From NCBI RefSeq assembly GCF_963678845.1, contig NZ_OY787468.1:558001-622000 (forward strand): DNA of 64,000 bases, given 5' to 3'. The notes beneath the pieces were generated by a model. That model searched no databases. It was given only the letters and a program-made list of their open reading frames with translations, and was not told the origin of the DNA. This stretch comes from an uncultured Bacteroides sp. (lineage in GTDB: Bacteria; Bacteroidota; Bacteroidia; Bacteroidales; Bacteroidaceae). Positions 17,103 to 24,588 of the stretch are shown piece after piece. A program made the position numbers and the translations under genes. Position 1 is the stretch's first letter. Every line of letters starts with the position of its first letter.

Positions 17103-17124
17103 ATCATTTTTTTTTCTGTCTGCC

Positions 17125-17150
17125 TGTAACTTTTTATATCCTCACCCGTC
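17125..17150 (+). promoter_or_regulatory. Candidate ECF-sigma-type promoter ahead of the sigma gene
   Basis: TGTAAC (17125-17130) and CGTC (17147-17150) are 16 bases apart, resembling the AAC-type -35 and CGTC -10 of ECF sigma factor promoters. The ATG is 13 bases later. This suggests autoregulation of the operon. It is a pattern match only. Confidence 0.5.
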
Positions 17151-17163
17151 ATTATTTATAGAG

Positions 17164-17673
17164 ATGCAAGAAATCAGCTTCCGTAACGACATACTGCCAC
17201 TGAAAGATAAACTCTTTCGGATTGCACTTAGAATAACCTTCGATAGGGCTGAGGCAGAAGATGTAGTTCAGGATACCATGGTTCGGGTATGGAATAAACG
17301 TGATGAGTGGTCACAACTGGAATCGATTGAGGCTTATTGTTTAACTGTTTGCAGAAACTTAGCCATTGACCGAAGTCAGAAGAAAGAAGCTCAAAACTTG
17401 GAATTAACCCCTGAACTGGAACAAACGGTTATAGCATCTGGACCTTATGATCAATTAGTGAACGAGGAAAGAATGAAACTTATTCATCAGTTGATTAGTG
17501 AACTACCTGAGAAGCAAAGAGTAATCATGCAACTTCGGGATATAGAAGGCGAAAGTTATAAAGAAATATCAAATGTTTTGCAACTGACGGAGGAACAGGT
17601 TAAAGTGAATCTTTTCAGAGCACGACAAAAGATAAAACAACGGTACACAGACATAGAAAATTATGGATTATAA
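17164..17673 (+). CDS. ECF-type RNA polymerase sigma factor
   Basis: This 169-aa sigma-70 family member has region 2 (LRITFDRAEAEDVVQDTMVRVWNKRDEW, polymerase binding and -10 recognition) and region 4 (LPEKQRVIMQLRDIEGESYKEIS followed by QVKVNLFRARQKIKQRY, -35 recognition). Region 3 is absent, as in ECF factors. Its end overlaps the next gene by 11 bp, the arrangement expected of a sigma with its anti-sigma regulator. The signal it responds to is unknown. Confidence 0.92.
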   Translation: MQEISFRNDILPLKDKLFRIALRITFDRAEAEDVVQDTMVRVWNKRDEWSQLESIEAYCLTVCRNLAIDRSQKKEAQNLELTPELEQTVIASGPYDQLVNEERMKLIHQLISELPEKQRVIMQLRDIEGESYKEISNVLQLTEEQVKVNLFRARQKIKQRYTDIENYGL

Positions 17674-18184
17674 GTATATAGAACAGCTGATTGAAAGATA
17701 CTGGCAATGCGAAACTTCCCTTTTGGAAGAGCAGATATTGCGTTCTTTCTTTTCTCAGGAAGAGATCCCGGCTCATTTACTTCCATACAGAGAGGTGTTT
17801 GTTTATCAGCAGACACAGCAGGAAGTTAAATTAAGCGCGGACTTTGATGAAAAGGTTTTGGCTGCAATAGAAACTCCGGTGGTAAAAGCAAGACATCTTA
17901 CAATTGCTAGTCGTTTTATGCCACTTATGAGAGCTGCAGCAATGGTAGCGTTTGTCATTACTTTAGGGAATGTTGCTCAACGCTCATTCTTTGCTGAAGA
18001 TAATTTAGATTATAATTACGAAACATATAAGGATACATACAAAGATCCGCAAATGGCTTACGAACAGGTGTCATCTGCATTAATGAAAGTATCTGAAAGT
18101 ATTAACAAATCTCATGCTCAGTTGTCGTCAGATAGTATTATTAACGCAAAGAGCAATAAAGATTCGGTTACTGTTACGGAATAA
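17663..18184 (+). CDS. Putative membrane-bound anti-sigma factor
   Basis: This 173-aa protein has a cytoplasmic N-terminal part of about 85 residues (YIEQLIERYWQCETSLLEEQIL, similar to zinc-free anti-sigma domains). One membrane helix follows around residues 90-108 (FMPLMRAAAMVAFVITLGNVA). The extracytoplasmic tail has EDNLDYNYETYKDTYKDP and a serine-rich end. Topology, position and overlap with the sigma gene support an anti-sigma role. There is no recognised named domain, so the function is inferred. Confidence 0.7.
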   Translation: MDYKYIEQLIERYWQCETSLLEEQILRSFFSQEEIPAHLLPYREVFVYQQTQQEVKLSADFDEKVLAAIETPVVKARHLTIASRFMPLMRAAAMVAFVITLGNVAQRSFFAEDNLDYNYETYKDTYKDPQMAYEQVSSALMKVSESINKSHAQLSSDSIINAKSNKDSVTVTE

Positions 18185-18186
18185 TA

Positions 18187-18669
18187 ATGAAAAGAGTTCT
18201 TTTTATACTGTGTTTTAGTCTCGTATCTGTTTGGGTTTGCGCACAAGATTTTGCTTCTCGTTTTTTAGAGAGTCATAAGCCTGACAATAATCTGACTTGC
18301 GTAACCATTAGTCCAAAGATGATGCAGAAGGTTCTGGATCTGAATTTGGAAAATGAGGAGCAAATGATGGATATAATATCTAAACTGAAGAGCATGCAGA
18401 TGCTTACTTCACAAGGTAATGGACAAAAATATTACAAAGAAGCTTTAGGCATTCTTGAGAAGAATTCTGGTAGGTTTGAGTCATTTCTTACATTTGAGGA
18501 TAAATCTGAAAATTTTCAGATTATGGTGAGAAAAAAAAGAAATGCAATTATTGAATTGGTAATGTTAATGCGTCAAGATGATAACTTTACGATCATAAAT
18601 TTTACCGGAAACATGAGCAGGGATTTTATAGACAGATTGGCAAAATCAATGGAGCCCAAACACTCATAA
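18187..18669 (+). CDS. DUF4252-family exported protein
   Basis: This 160-aa protein has a clear signal peptide (MKRVLFILCFSLVSVWVCAQ) and a mature domain of the DUF4252 type (TCVTISPKMMQKVLDLN, FESFLTFEDKSENFQIMVRKK, NFTIINFTGNMSRDFIDRLAKS). In Bacteroides such genes commonly follow an ECF sigma and its regulator, as here. The molecular role is unknown. It may be the main output or the sensor input of the sigma circuit. Confidence 0.8.
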   Translation: MKRVLFILCFSLVSVWVCAQDFASRFLESHKPDNNLTCVTISPKMMQKVLDLNLENEEQMMDIISKLKSMQMLTSQGNGQKYYKEALGILEKNSGRFESFLTFEDKSENFQIMVRKKRNAIIELVMLMRQDDNFTIINFTGNMSRDFIDRLAKSMEPKHS

Positions 18670-18797
18670 TTAAAATGTTATTTTTCATTTACTATATAAC
18701 TGTAATAGTTTAGTGCTTAATTAAAACAAAACAATTGATGAAGCTGTGAAGTTTCAATTCTCTCAAAATTTCATAAATAACTAACTTCAAATAAAAC

Positions 18798-18830
18798 GGG
18801 TTACTGTTGGTCAGTAACCCTTTTATTATT
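18798..18830 (+). terminator. Terminator after the sigma-DUF4252 operon
   Basis: GGGTTACTG (18798-18806) pairs with CAGTAACCC (18812-18820) and is followed by TTTTATTATT. Confidence 0.8.
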
Positions 18831-18833
18831 TTA

Positions 18834-18991
18834 GGAGGTAGGTGTACTAAAACTGAGTTTATATACAAAAAATGAAAATCATCCCTCACTCCCTCACTTT
18901 TTTATGCAACTTGTTGAATAGTAATAAAATATCTCGTTAGGGATGCTGATTTATCCCTAACTGAACCCACACAAAAAGGCTCATCCCTAAC
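18834..18991 (-). repeat. Degenerate hairpin unit with tandem-octamer arm, related to units A and B
   Basis: The plus strand carries CATCCCTCACTCCCTCAC (18880-18897), whose reverse complement contains GTGAGGGA twice. GTTAGGGATG follows at 18936-18945, then ATCCCTAAC at 18953-18961 and again at 18983-18991. A small CAACTTGTTG palindrome lies in the centre. On the minus strand the element ends with AACTCAGTTTTAGTACACC, similar to the right end of units A and B (AACTCTTTTTTAGTACACC). No gene is visible in 18670-19064. Confidence 0.5.
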
Positions 18992-19064
18992 GTTTTCGAT
19001 CATTATTAACTAATTTTGTTTTCAATTTTTAGCTTGGAAATATGAATGCTGAGCTTGTACAGGA

Positions 19065-20360
19065 TTATTTTAATTTCTTAGAACCCATATATCGCACATT
19101 CCCAAAGATAGTATGTCGGAACCAAGGACGATCATGAACACCGCCAATGCACCAGGCGCATCCTGTGTATCCGTTGGGATCTCTGCCGTCTAACTGATAT
19201 TTGTCATTCAAGTAAACGGCCGTTTGCATGGCTTCTTCTGCCGTGGCCGACCATTCCAATATTTTCTTTCCCCAGTACATTCTTAAATAATTGTGCATAG
19301 TTCCGCTTTCTACTAATGTGTTTTGTGCTTCATTCCACAAAATATCATGTGTTTGCGCTTGTTCAAATTCGGAGAGAGAATAAAGATATTCCCGCACATC
19401 GCTTTGGTGTTCTAAAAGAGATTTTTGTGCCCATGAGGGAAATCCTTTGGATGAGTCATAGTTTGGGTTGTAATAACAAAAATTTTCGGCCAGTTCTCTG
19501 CGTACAATCAGTTGTTCCAGATACACTTCTCTATTTTTATCAGCCGGAGATTGTTTTATTACTTCCAAAGCAACCTCCAGTGCAGAAATTTGTCCGAAGT
19601 GGATATAAGGTGAAAGTTCGGAACATCCATTTACTCTGATATGATTTCGTTCCACGGCATAATTTTTTATCCGCTCATCAATAAACGTTTGCAAAGCAGT
19701 ATGTGCAGCTTCCTCTCCTGCCGGTTTATTGGTTGGAGAAATGCTTAGGTCAATATTCGGGAAAGATAGAATAGCTTTCCAATCTATGGCTTCCGGTTCA
19801 AATGAGTGCTCTTGTTTCAGCGTTTCCTTTTCTGGCAATGGATATAGATAATCGACCAAATGACGGTTAATCTTTGGGCGGAAAGTGCGGGCTGCGTACT
19901 CCTGCTTGTCGGATGCAATCCAGCAAGGAACTATATTGTGTCCGTCTACTTCATAAACAGGAACAGAAACGGATGTCAGCAGTTGGGCTTTCCAGGAAAG
20001 GGCATGTCGGAGAGGACTAAAATCAATTACCACGATAGCATTCTTGTGAAGATTGATATGCTCTGTTACTTTTGTTGGAATCTTCCCTAATCTAAGATAG
20101 AAGGGAATGCCTAAAGCTTCCAATTGTATCTTCACATTCTGCAAACCTTCAGTCATGAATGAAAAACTGCGTAGATTGGCGTTGGGATAGGTATCGTCAA
20201 TAACAAAAAGAACTTCCAGCAGTTTTCCGCTCTCTTTGGCAATATATGAGGCAAAGATTAGTCCGGCATTATTAGAGATTCTTTGTTCTCTGCTCATCCA
20301 GTAAAGGACATTTCCTGTGCCGGGTGTTCCATCCTGAAGTAAACGACTACGGTTTTTCAT
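19065..20360 (-). CDS. Class II CPD deoxyribodipyrimidine photolyase
   Basis: This flavoenzyme repairs UV-induced cyclobutane pyrimidine dimers with light. The 431-aa protein begins with the class II hallmark VLYWMSREQRISNN. It continues with an alpha/beta antenna domain and a helical FAD domain containing SELSPYIHFGQISALEV, LIVRRELAENFCYYN, MHNYLRMYWGKKILEW and YTGCAWCIGGVHDRPW. These last blocks form the FAD and lesion-binding face. It is a single gene with its own promoter-like element, flanked on both sides by repeat features described separately. Confidence 0.92.
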   Translation of the reverse strand: MKNRSRLLQDGTPGTGNVLYWMSREQRISNNAGLIFASYIAKESGKLLEVLFVIDDTYPNANLRSFSFMTEGLQNVKIQLEALGIPFYLRLGKIPTKVTEHINLHKNAIVVIDFSPLRHALSWKAQLLTSVSVPVYEVDGHNIVPCWIASDKQEYAARTFRPKINRHLVDYLYPLPEKETLKQEHSFEPEAIDWKAILSFPNIDLSISPTNKPAGEEAAHTALQTFIDERIKNYAVERNHIRVNGCSELSPYIHFGQISALEVALEVIKQSPADKNREVYLEQLIVRRELAENFCYYNPNYDSSKGFPSWAQKSLLEHQSDVREYLYSLSEFEQAQTHDILWNEAQNTLVESGTMHNYLRMYWGKKILEWSATAEEAMQTAVYLNDKYQLDGRDPNGYTGCAWCIGGVHDRPWFRHTIFGNVRYMGSKKLK

Positions 20361-20382
20361 ATTTCGGGTATTTCTTTTCTGA

Positions 20383-20390
20383 CAAATGTA
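20383..20390 (-). promoter_or_regulatory. Candidate promoter -7 element of the photolyase gene
   Basis: TACATTTG on the minus strand, 23 bases upstream of the ATG at 20360. Confidence 0.5.
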
Positions 20391-20582
20391 GTGAGCAGTT
20401 TTTTATTATCCAAGTGTTTTTCACTTTCTCCAATCTTTTAAAGTTGGTTGGTTGCAATCTTTAATAAACTTTTTTAGTCTTTCTAAGAAATAGATAAAAT
20501 AACTTAAGCCTGTTTGTCGCCAATACTTATCGGGTCGGTTTAATACATAATAAAATAAAGGCTAGAGCTAAATTATGTAACA

Positions 20583-20610
20583 TGTACACTGTAATTATAT
20601 TTAGTGTACA
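20583..20610. repeat. Two TGTACA motifs at 22-bp spacing in an inverted repeat
   Basis: TGTACACT (20583-20590) and AGTGTACA (20603-20610) are inverted repeats with a 12-base spacer. The TGTACA cores begin at 20583 and 20605, exactly 22 bp apart as in the arrays at 145 and 39168. It is a possible operator. Nothing else is seen in 20391-20731. Confidence 0.45.
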
Positions 20611-20731
20611 TATAATGCATGACTCTTCCTTAATAAACAACTAAACTCTCTTTCTGAATTAACTAAAGAACGGTTTAAATGAAACTTAAGCAAGGATCAT
20701 GTTACTTTAAAAAAAAGGTGAGGTGTAATAC

Positions 20732-20774
20732 AAAAAAAAACAGACTTCTTTGTCCACTCTTGGGAAGAAGTCTG
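20732..20774 (-). terminator. Terminator of the DUF2807 lipoprotein gene
   Basis: CAGACTTCTT (20741-20750) and AAGAAGTCTG (20765-20774) form a 10-bp stem. On the minus strand it is followed by a run of nine T. Confidence 0.85.
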
Positions 20775-20797
20775 CCATTGGTTTATAAAAAAGAAAA

Positions 20798-21601
20798 CTA
20801 ATCAATTTTATTCAATTTTTTCTCCTGTGGAAAGTCTATATTAGGTTTCCCTCTGTAAGAAATGTCACCGCTTCCGCTTATTCTTGCATTTAAATTTCCC
20901 GTAGCATAGCAAGATATATCGCCGGAACCTTGAGTCGTAGCTATAACATCTTGCCCTTTAAGGTTTGCAGCATTAATATCTCCAGATCCTTGAGTCTTTA
21001 AAGAAACTATTTTTGCAGCACCGCTCAGAGCAATATCTCCTGAACCTTGTACGGTTGCATCCACGTTTCCGCTACTAATATTTTCTAATTTCAAATCTCC
21101 CGAGCCTTGTATGGTGGTGTATAATTCACTGCAATAAAGTCCTGATCCTGTTATATCTCCCGAACCTTGTACGCAAACATCTAGTTTGTCCGATTTAATA
21201 GCAGTTTTAAGAATAATATCACCTGATCCTTGTACCTTTAAACTATTAAGAGTAGGATTAGATACGATAACTTTTACAGCATCTTTATCTCCGAAGCTAA
21301 ATATGGTTACATTCTTCTTTTGGCTCACAATCAAAATTCCGTTTTCCACTCTTATATCATACAGGTCAATAACGTTGTCGGATGCGTAAATTTTAACGCT
21401 GCTTTTTCCGTCAGTGCTTTGAGAATAAAGAATGTCTTCGCTTCCTTGTAGCTTGATGCCATCAAAGTTCGGCACATTTATTTCCTTAGTAATATAATTG
21501 CCGTTTGCTTTTATACGTTTGGCTAGTGAGCAACTAGTATTTAAAGTAATTAAAGCTAATAGTACTGCCAATCCACTGATTTTTTTTATTGTTCTATTCA
21601 T
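20798..21601 (-). CDS. DUF2807 (head GIN) lipoprotein with GSGD beta-helix repeats
   Basis: This 267-aa protein starts with a lipoprotein signal (MNRTIKKISGLAVLLALITL ending NTSC), so it should be lipid-anchored. The mature part is the DUF2807 putative auto-transporter adhesin head domain. GSGD occurs seven times at about 16-22-residue spacing (VQGSGDI, IQGSGDL, TQGSGDI, ISGSGDI), plus one degenerate LQGSEDI. The repeats suggest a right-handed beta-helix. The function is unknown, and roles in adhesion or envelope stress are only suggested for the family. It has its own terminator. Confidence 0.85.
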   Translation of the reverse strand: MNRTIKKISGLAVLLALITLNTSCSLAKRIKANGNYITKEINVPNFDGIKLQGSEDILYSQSTDGKSSVKIYASDNVIDLYDIRVENGILIVSQKKNVTIFSFGDKDAVKVIVSNPTLNSLKVQGSGDIILKTAIKSDKLDVCVQGSGDITGSGLYCSELYTTIQGSGDLKLENISSGNVDATVQGSGDIALSGAAKIVSLKTQGSGDINAANLKGQDVIATTQGSGDISCYATGNLNARISGSGDISYRGKPNIDFPQEKKLNKID

Positions 21602-21832
21602 ATTAGTAGAGAATTAAATTGTTTTATATTTGTTAGACGTATATACTTTCAAAATAGTTGCAAAGTTTCAAAATAAATTTTATAAATGAATATTGCAAAC
21701 GTTGTGCCATAAAGGTATGTGCCACGTTTATAACACTTTATAAACTATTAAAGTTGTCCGTTAACGAACATACTGTTCGGTTTTAACATCTGCTTTTATC
21801 ATTCGAAACATTTTCTTTTTCCAAAGATTGCC

Positions 21833-21840
21833 TATCTTTG
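21833..21840 (+). promoter_or_regulatory. Promoter -7 element of the metallopeptidase gene
   Basis: TATCTTTG, 18 bases upstream of the ATG at 21859, so the leader would be very short. Confidence 0.55.
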
Positions 21841-21858
21841 CTTCATCAATAAGCAAAC

Positions 21859-22560
21859 ATGGTAGAAAAAGAATTTTCAGATAAAGAATTAGGCAAAATT
21901 ATTATACGTGAAAACGTTCGTGCCCGTCGCATTGTGCTGCGCACCCGTCCGGAGGCTCTTTATATTACTGTTCCCCGAGGGGCCGAAATGAAAGAGGTGC
22001 ATACTGCAATTGAAAAATTCAGGGTGAAATTGCTCCATTCTAAGAAGAAAGTAGAACGTAAGCAGATAAATCTCGACTATAAAATTGATGCAGAGTTTTT
22101 TAAGTTGTCTCTGGTAAGTGGCAAGCAGAATAATTTTCTGGCTCATTCTGAACTAGGAGAGACTAAGATCATTTGTCCGCCTACGGCAGATTTCGAGGAT
22201 GAAGAATTACAGGCATGGTTACGTAAAGTGATCGAGGAAGCTCTCCGGAAGAATGCGAAAATTATTCTGCCTTCTCTGATTTATGGTCTTTCCAAACAGC
22301 ATAAATTGCCTTATGAGTCATTGAAAATAAACTCCAGTCAGGGACGGTGGGGAAGTTGCTCTTCCAGCAAAAATATCAATCTTTCCTATTACCTGTTACT
22401 CCTGCCTTCTCATCTTGTCGACTATGTGTTGCTTCATGAACTGGCTCATACTAAAGAGATGAATCACAGCGATAAATTCTGGGCCATTCTTGACCAGCTG
22501 ACCCAAGGAAAATCGATGGAGTTGCGTGGTGCACTTAAGAACCATACAACCGATTTTTGA
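21859..22560 (+). CDS. YgjP/WLM-like zinc metallopeptidase (DUF45, SprT-like)
   Basis: This 233-aa protein belongs to the YgjP (DUF45) family. The N-terminal beta-rich half has VRARRIVLRTRPEALYITVPRG. The C-terminal half has SQGRWGSCSSSKNINLSYYLLLLP and the zinc-binding HELAHTKEMNHSDKFW. HELAH is the HExxH motif, and the histidine in MNHS is the likely third ligand. The physiological substrate is not known. It is monocistronic, with a short leader. Confidence 0.88.
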   Translation: MVEKEFSDKELGKIIIRENVRARRIVLRTRPEALYITVPRGAEMKEVHTAIEKFRVKLLHSKKKVERKQINLDYKIDAEFFKLSLVSGKQNNFLAHSELGETKIICPPTADFEDEELQAWLRKVIEEALRKNAKIILPSLIYGLSKQHKLPYESLKINSSQGRWGSCSSSKNINLSYYLLLLPSHLVDYVLLHELAHTKEMNHSDKFWAILDQLTQGKSMELRGALKNHTTDF

Positions 22561-22652
22561 TGCTATAAATCCTTTTTATTCAGATCAAGAGTTTATTTTT
22601 AAGATATAATAGCAGAAATTACTGGTATAATAAAATAAAATAGTTCTAATAT

Positions 22653-22683
22653 TTTGCTTATGAAGGGATTATTCGTATCTTTG
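22653..22683 (+). promoter_or_regulatory. Promoter of the rimP-nusA-infB operon
   Basis: A full Bacteroides promoter is visible: TTTG at 22653-22656, 19 bases, then TATCTTTG at 22676-22683. It lies 65 bases upstream of the rimP ATG. Confidence 0.7.
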
Positions 22684-22705
22684 CGGTCGAAATGGATGAA
22701 TGGTG

Positions 22706-22729
22706 AGGGGCGATTAAAGCCCTTTTTTT
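22706..22729 (+). promoter_or_regulatory. Leader hairpin followed by T-run, possible attenuator
   Basis: GGGC (22708-22711) pairs with GCCC (22719-22722) across GATTAAA, with weak extension on both sides, and TTTTTTT follows directly. It lies in the leader between the promoter and rimP. Its position suggests attenuation, because one gene of the operon encodes NusA. The stem is short. Confidence 0.35.
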
Positions 22730-22747
22730 GTTCTTAATAGTGAACCA

Positions 22748-23215
22748 ATGATAGAAAAAAGTACTGTAAGTCAGCTTGTTGAAGAATGGCTTCAAGGTAA
22801 AGAGTATTTTGTGGTAGATGTGAATGTGTCTCCAGATGACAGAATTCTTGTGGAAATAGACCATGCAGAAGGCGTTTGGATTGAAGATTGTGTGGAGTTG
22901 AGTAAGTTTATAGAATCAAAGCTAAACCGGGAGGAAGAGGATTATGAACTTGAAGTAGGATCTGCCGGAATAGGACAACCCTTTAAAGTGGTACAGCAGT
23001 ATTACATACACATTGGCTGTGATGTTGAAGTGTTGACCAAGCGCGGAGTCAAGCTTACCGGAGTTCTGAAAGATGTGGATGAGGAAAAGTTTGTTGTGAC
23101 TGTGCAAAAGAAAGCAAAGGTTGAAGGAGAAAAACGACCTAAATTGGTAGATGAAGACATCAGCTTTGCATACGATGAAATAAAATATACTAAATACTTA
23201 ATTAGTTTTAAATAA
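22748..23215 (+). CDS. rimP: Ribosome maturation factor RimP
   Basis: RimP assists maturation of the 30S subunit. The 155-aa protein has the RimP N-terminal domain (VVDVNVSPDDRILVEIDHAEGVWIEDCVELSKFIESKL) and the conserved LEVGSAGIGQPFK turn. The usual LEVSSPGLDRPL motif is varied here, as in other Bacteroidetes. A C-terminal SH3-like part follows (DVEVLTKRGVKLTGVLKDVDEEKFVV). It is the first gene of rimP-nusA-infB, with nusA 2 bp downstream. Confidence 0.92.
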   Translation: MIEKSTVSQLVEEWLQGKEYFVVDVNVSPDDRILVEIDHAEGVWIEDCVELSKFIESKLNREEEDYELEVGSAGIGQPFKVVQQYYIHIGCDVEVLTKRGVKLTGVLKDVDEEKFVVTVQKKAKVEGEKRPKLVDEDISFAYDEIKYTKYLISFK

Positions 23216-23217
23216 TT

Positions 23218-24474
23218 ATGGCCAAGAAAGAGGAAACAATCAGCTTGATTGATACATTTTCGGAATTTAAAGATCTGAAGAATATTGATAGAACAACTAT
23301 GGTAAGTGTACTCGAGGAGTCTTTCCGTAGTGTTATCGCGAAAATGTTTGGCACGGATGAAAACTACGATGTGATCGTGAATCCGGATAAAGGAGATTTT
23401 GAGATATGGCGTAACCGTGAGGTAGTTGAAGATGAGAATCTTACTAATCCGAATATGCAGATATCACTTACAGAGGCTCAGAAAATAGACGCTTCTTATG
23501 AAGTAGGTGAAGAAGTAACAGACGAAGTAATTTTTGCTAAATTTGGTCGTCGTGCTATTTTAAATCTTCGTCAGACACTAGCCTCTAAGATTCTTGAGCT
23601 TGAAAAAGATAGTATTTACGCTAAGTATATTGATATGGTAGGAACTGTCATCAATGCGGAGGTTTACCAGATATGGAAAAAAGAAATTCTGCTGCTTGAT
23701 GATGAAGGCAATGAACTATTATTGCCTAAGACAGAACAGATACCAAGTGATTTCTATCGGAAAGGTGAAACTGCCCGTGCGGTAGTTGCCCGTGTTGATA
23801 ATAAAAACAACAATCCGAAGATTATCCTTTCCCGTACCTCTCCTCTGTTCCTGCAAAGACTATTTGAAATGGAAGTTCCGGAAATTAACGACGGACTGAT
23901 AACAATTAAGAAGATTGCTCGTATCCCTGGTGAACGTGCAAAAATTGCTGTTGAATCTTATGATGAAAGAATTGACCCGGTAGGAGCCTGTGTGGGCGTA
24001 AAAGGAAGTCGTATTCATGGAATCGTTCGTGAACTTCGTAATGAAAATATTGATGTAATTAATTACACATCAAATATTTCATTGTTTATTCAGCGTGCTT
24101 TAAGTCCGGCAAAAGTTTCTTCAATTCGTTTGAATGAAGAAGAAAAGAAAGCAGAAGTTTTCTTGAAACCGGAAGAAGTGTCGCTTGCTATCGGTAAAGG
24201 CGGTATGAATATCAAACTTGCCAGTATGTTAACTGAATACACCATTGATGTGTTCCGTGAATTGGATGCAGCTACAGAGGATGAAGATATCTATCTGGAA
24301 GAGTTTAAGGACGAGATAGATGAGTGGGTGATCAATGCAATTAAAGCTATTGGCCTTGATACAGCAAAAGCTGTACTTAGTGCTCCACGCGAAATGCTGA
24401 TCGAGAAAACCGACTTGGAAGAAGAAACGGTGGATGAGGTATTACGCATTTTGAAAGTGGAGTTTGAAGACTGA
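23218..24474 (+). CDS. nusA: Transcription termination/antitermination factor NusA
   Basis: NusA binds RNA polymerase and modulates pausing, termination and antitermination. The 418-aa protein has the N-terminal polymerase-binding domain and an S1-like domain around residues 130-200 (GTVINAEVYQIWKKEILLLD). KH domains follow (REIPGE-like ARIPGERAKIAVESYDERIDPVGACVGVKGSRIHGIVRELRNENID and AIGKGGMNIKLASMLTEYTIDV). A short acidic C-terminus replaces the extra repeats of Escherichia coli NusA. Confidence 0.95.
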   Translation: MAKKEETISLIDTFSEFKDLKNIDRTTMVSVLEESFRSVIAKMFGTDENYDVIVNPDKGDFEIWRNREVVEDENLTNPNMQISLTEAQKIDASYEVGEEVTDEVIFAKFGRRAILNLRQTLASKILELEKDSIYAKYIDMVGTVINAEVYQIWKKEILLLDDEGNELLLPKTEQIPSDFYRKGETARAVVARVDNKNNNPKIILSRTSPLFLQRLFEMEVPEINDGLITIKKIARIPGERAKIAVESYDERIDPVGACVGVKGSRIHGIVRELRNENIDVINYTSNISLFIQRALSPAKVSSIRLNEEEKKAEVFLKPEEVSLAIGKGGMNIKLASMLTEYTIDVFRELDAATEDEDIYLEEFKDEIDEWVINAIKAIGLDTAKAVLSAPREMLIEKTDLEEETVDEVLRILKVEFED

Positions 24475-24588
24475 TGAATGAGGGTTGAGAATAGATAACC
24501 GAATGTATTAGATGCAGTTCCGTTATCAGTTCTTACTTATTCTTCTGTTATTTCAATAATCCATTTTCAATTATCAATTAAAAAAAGT

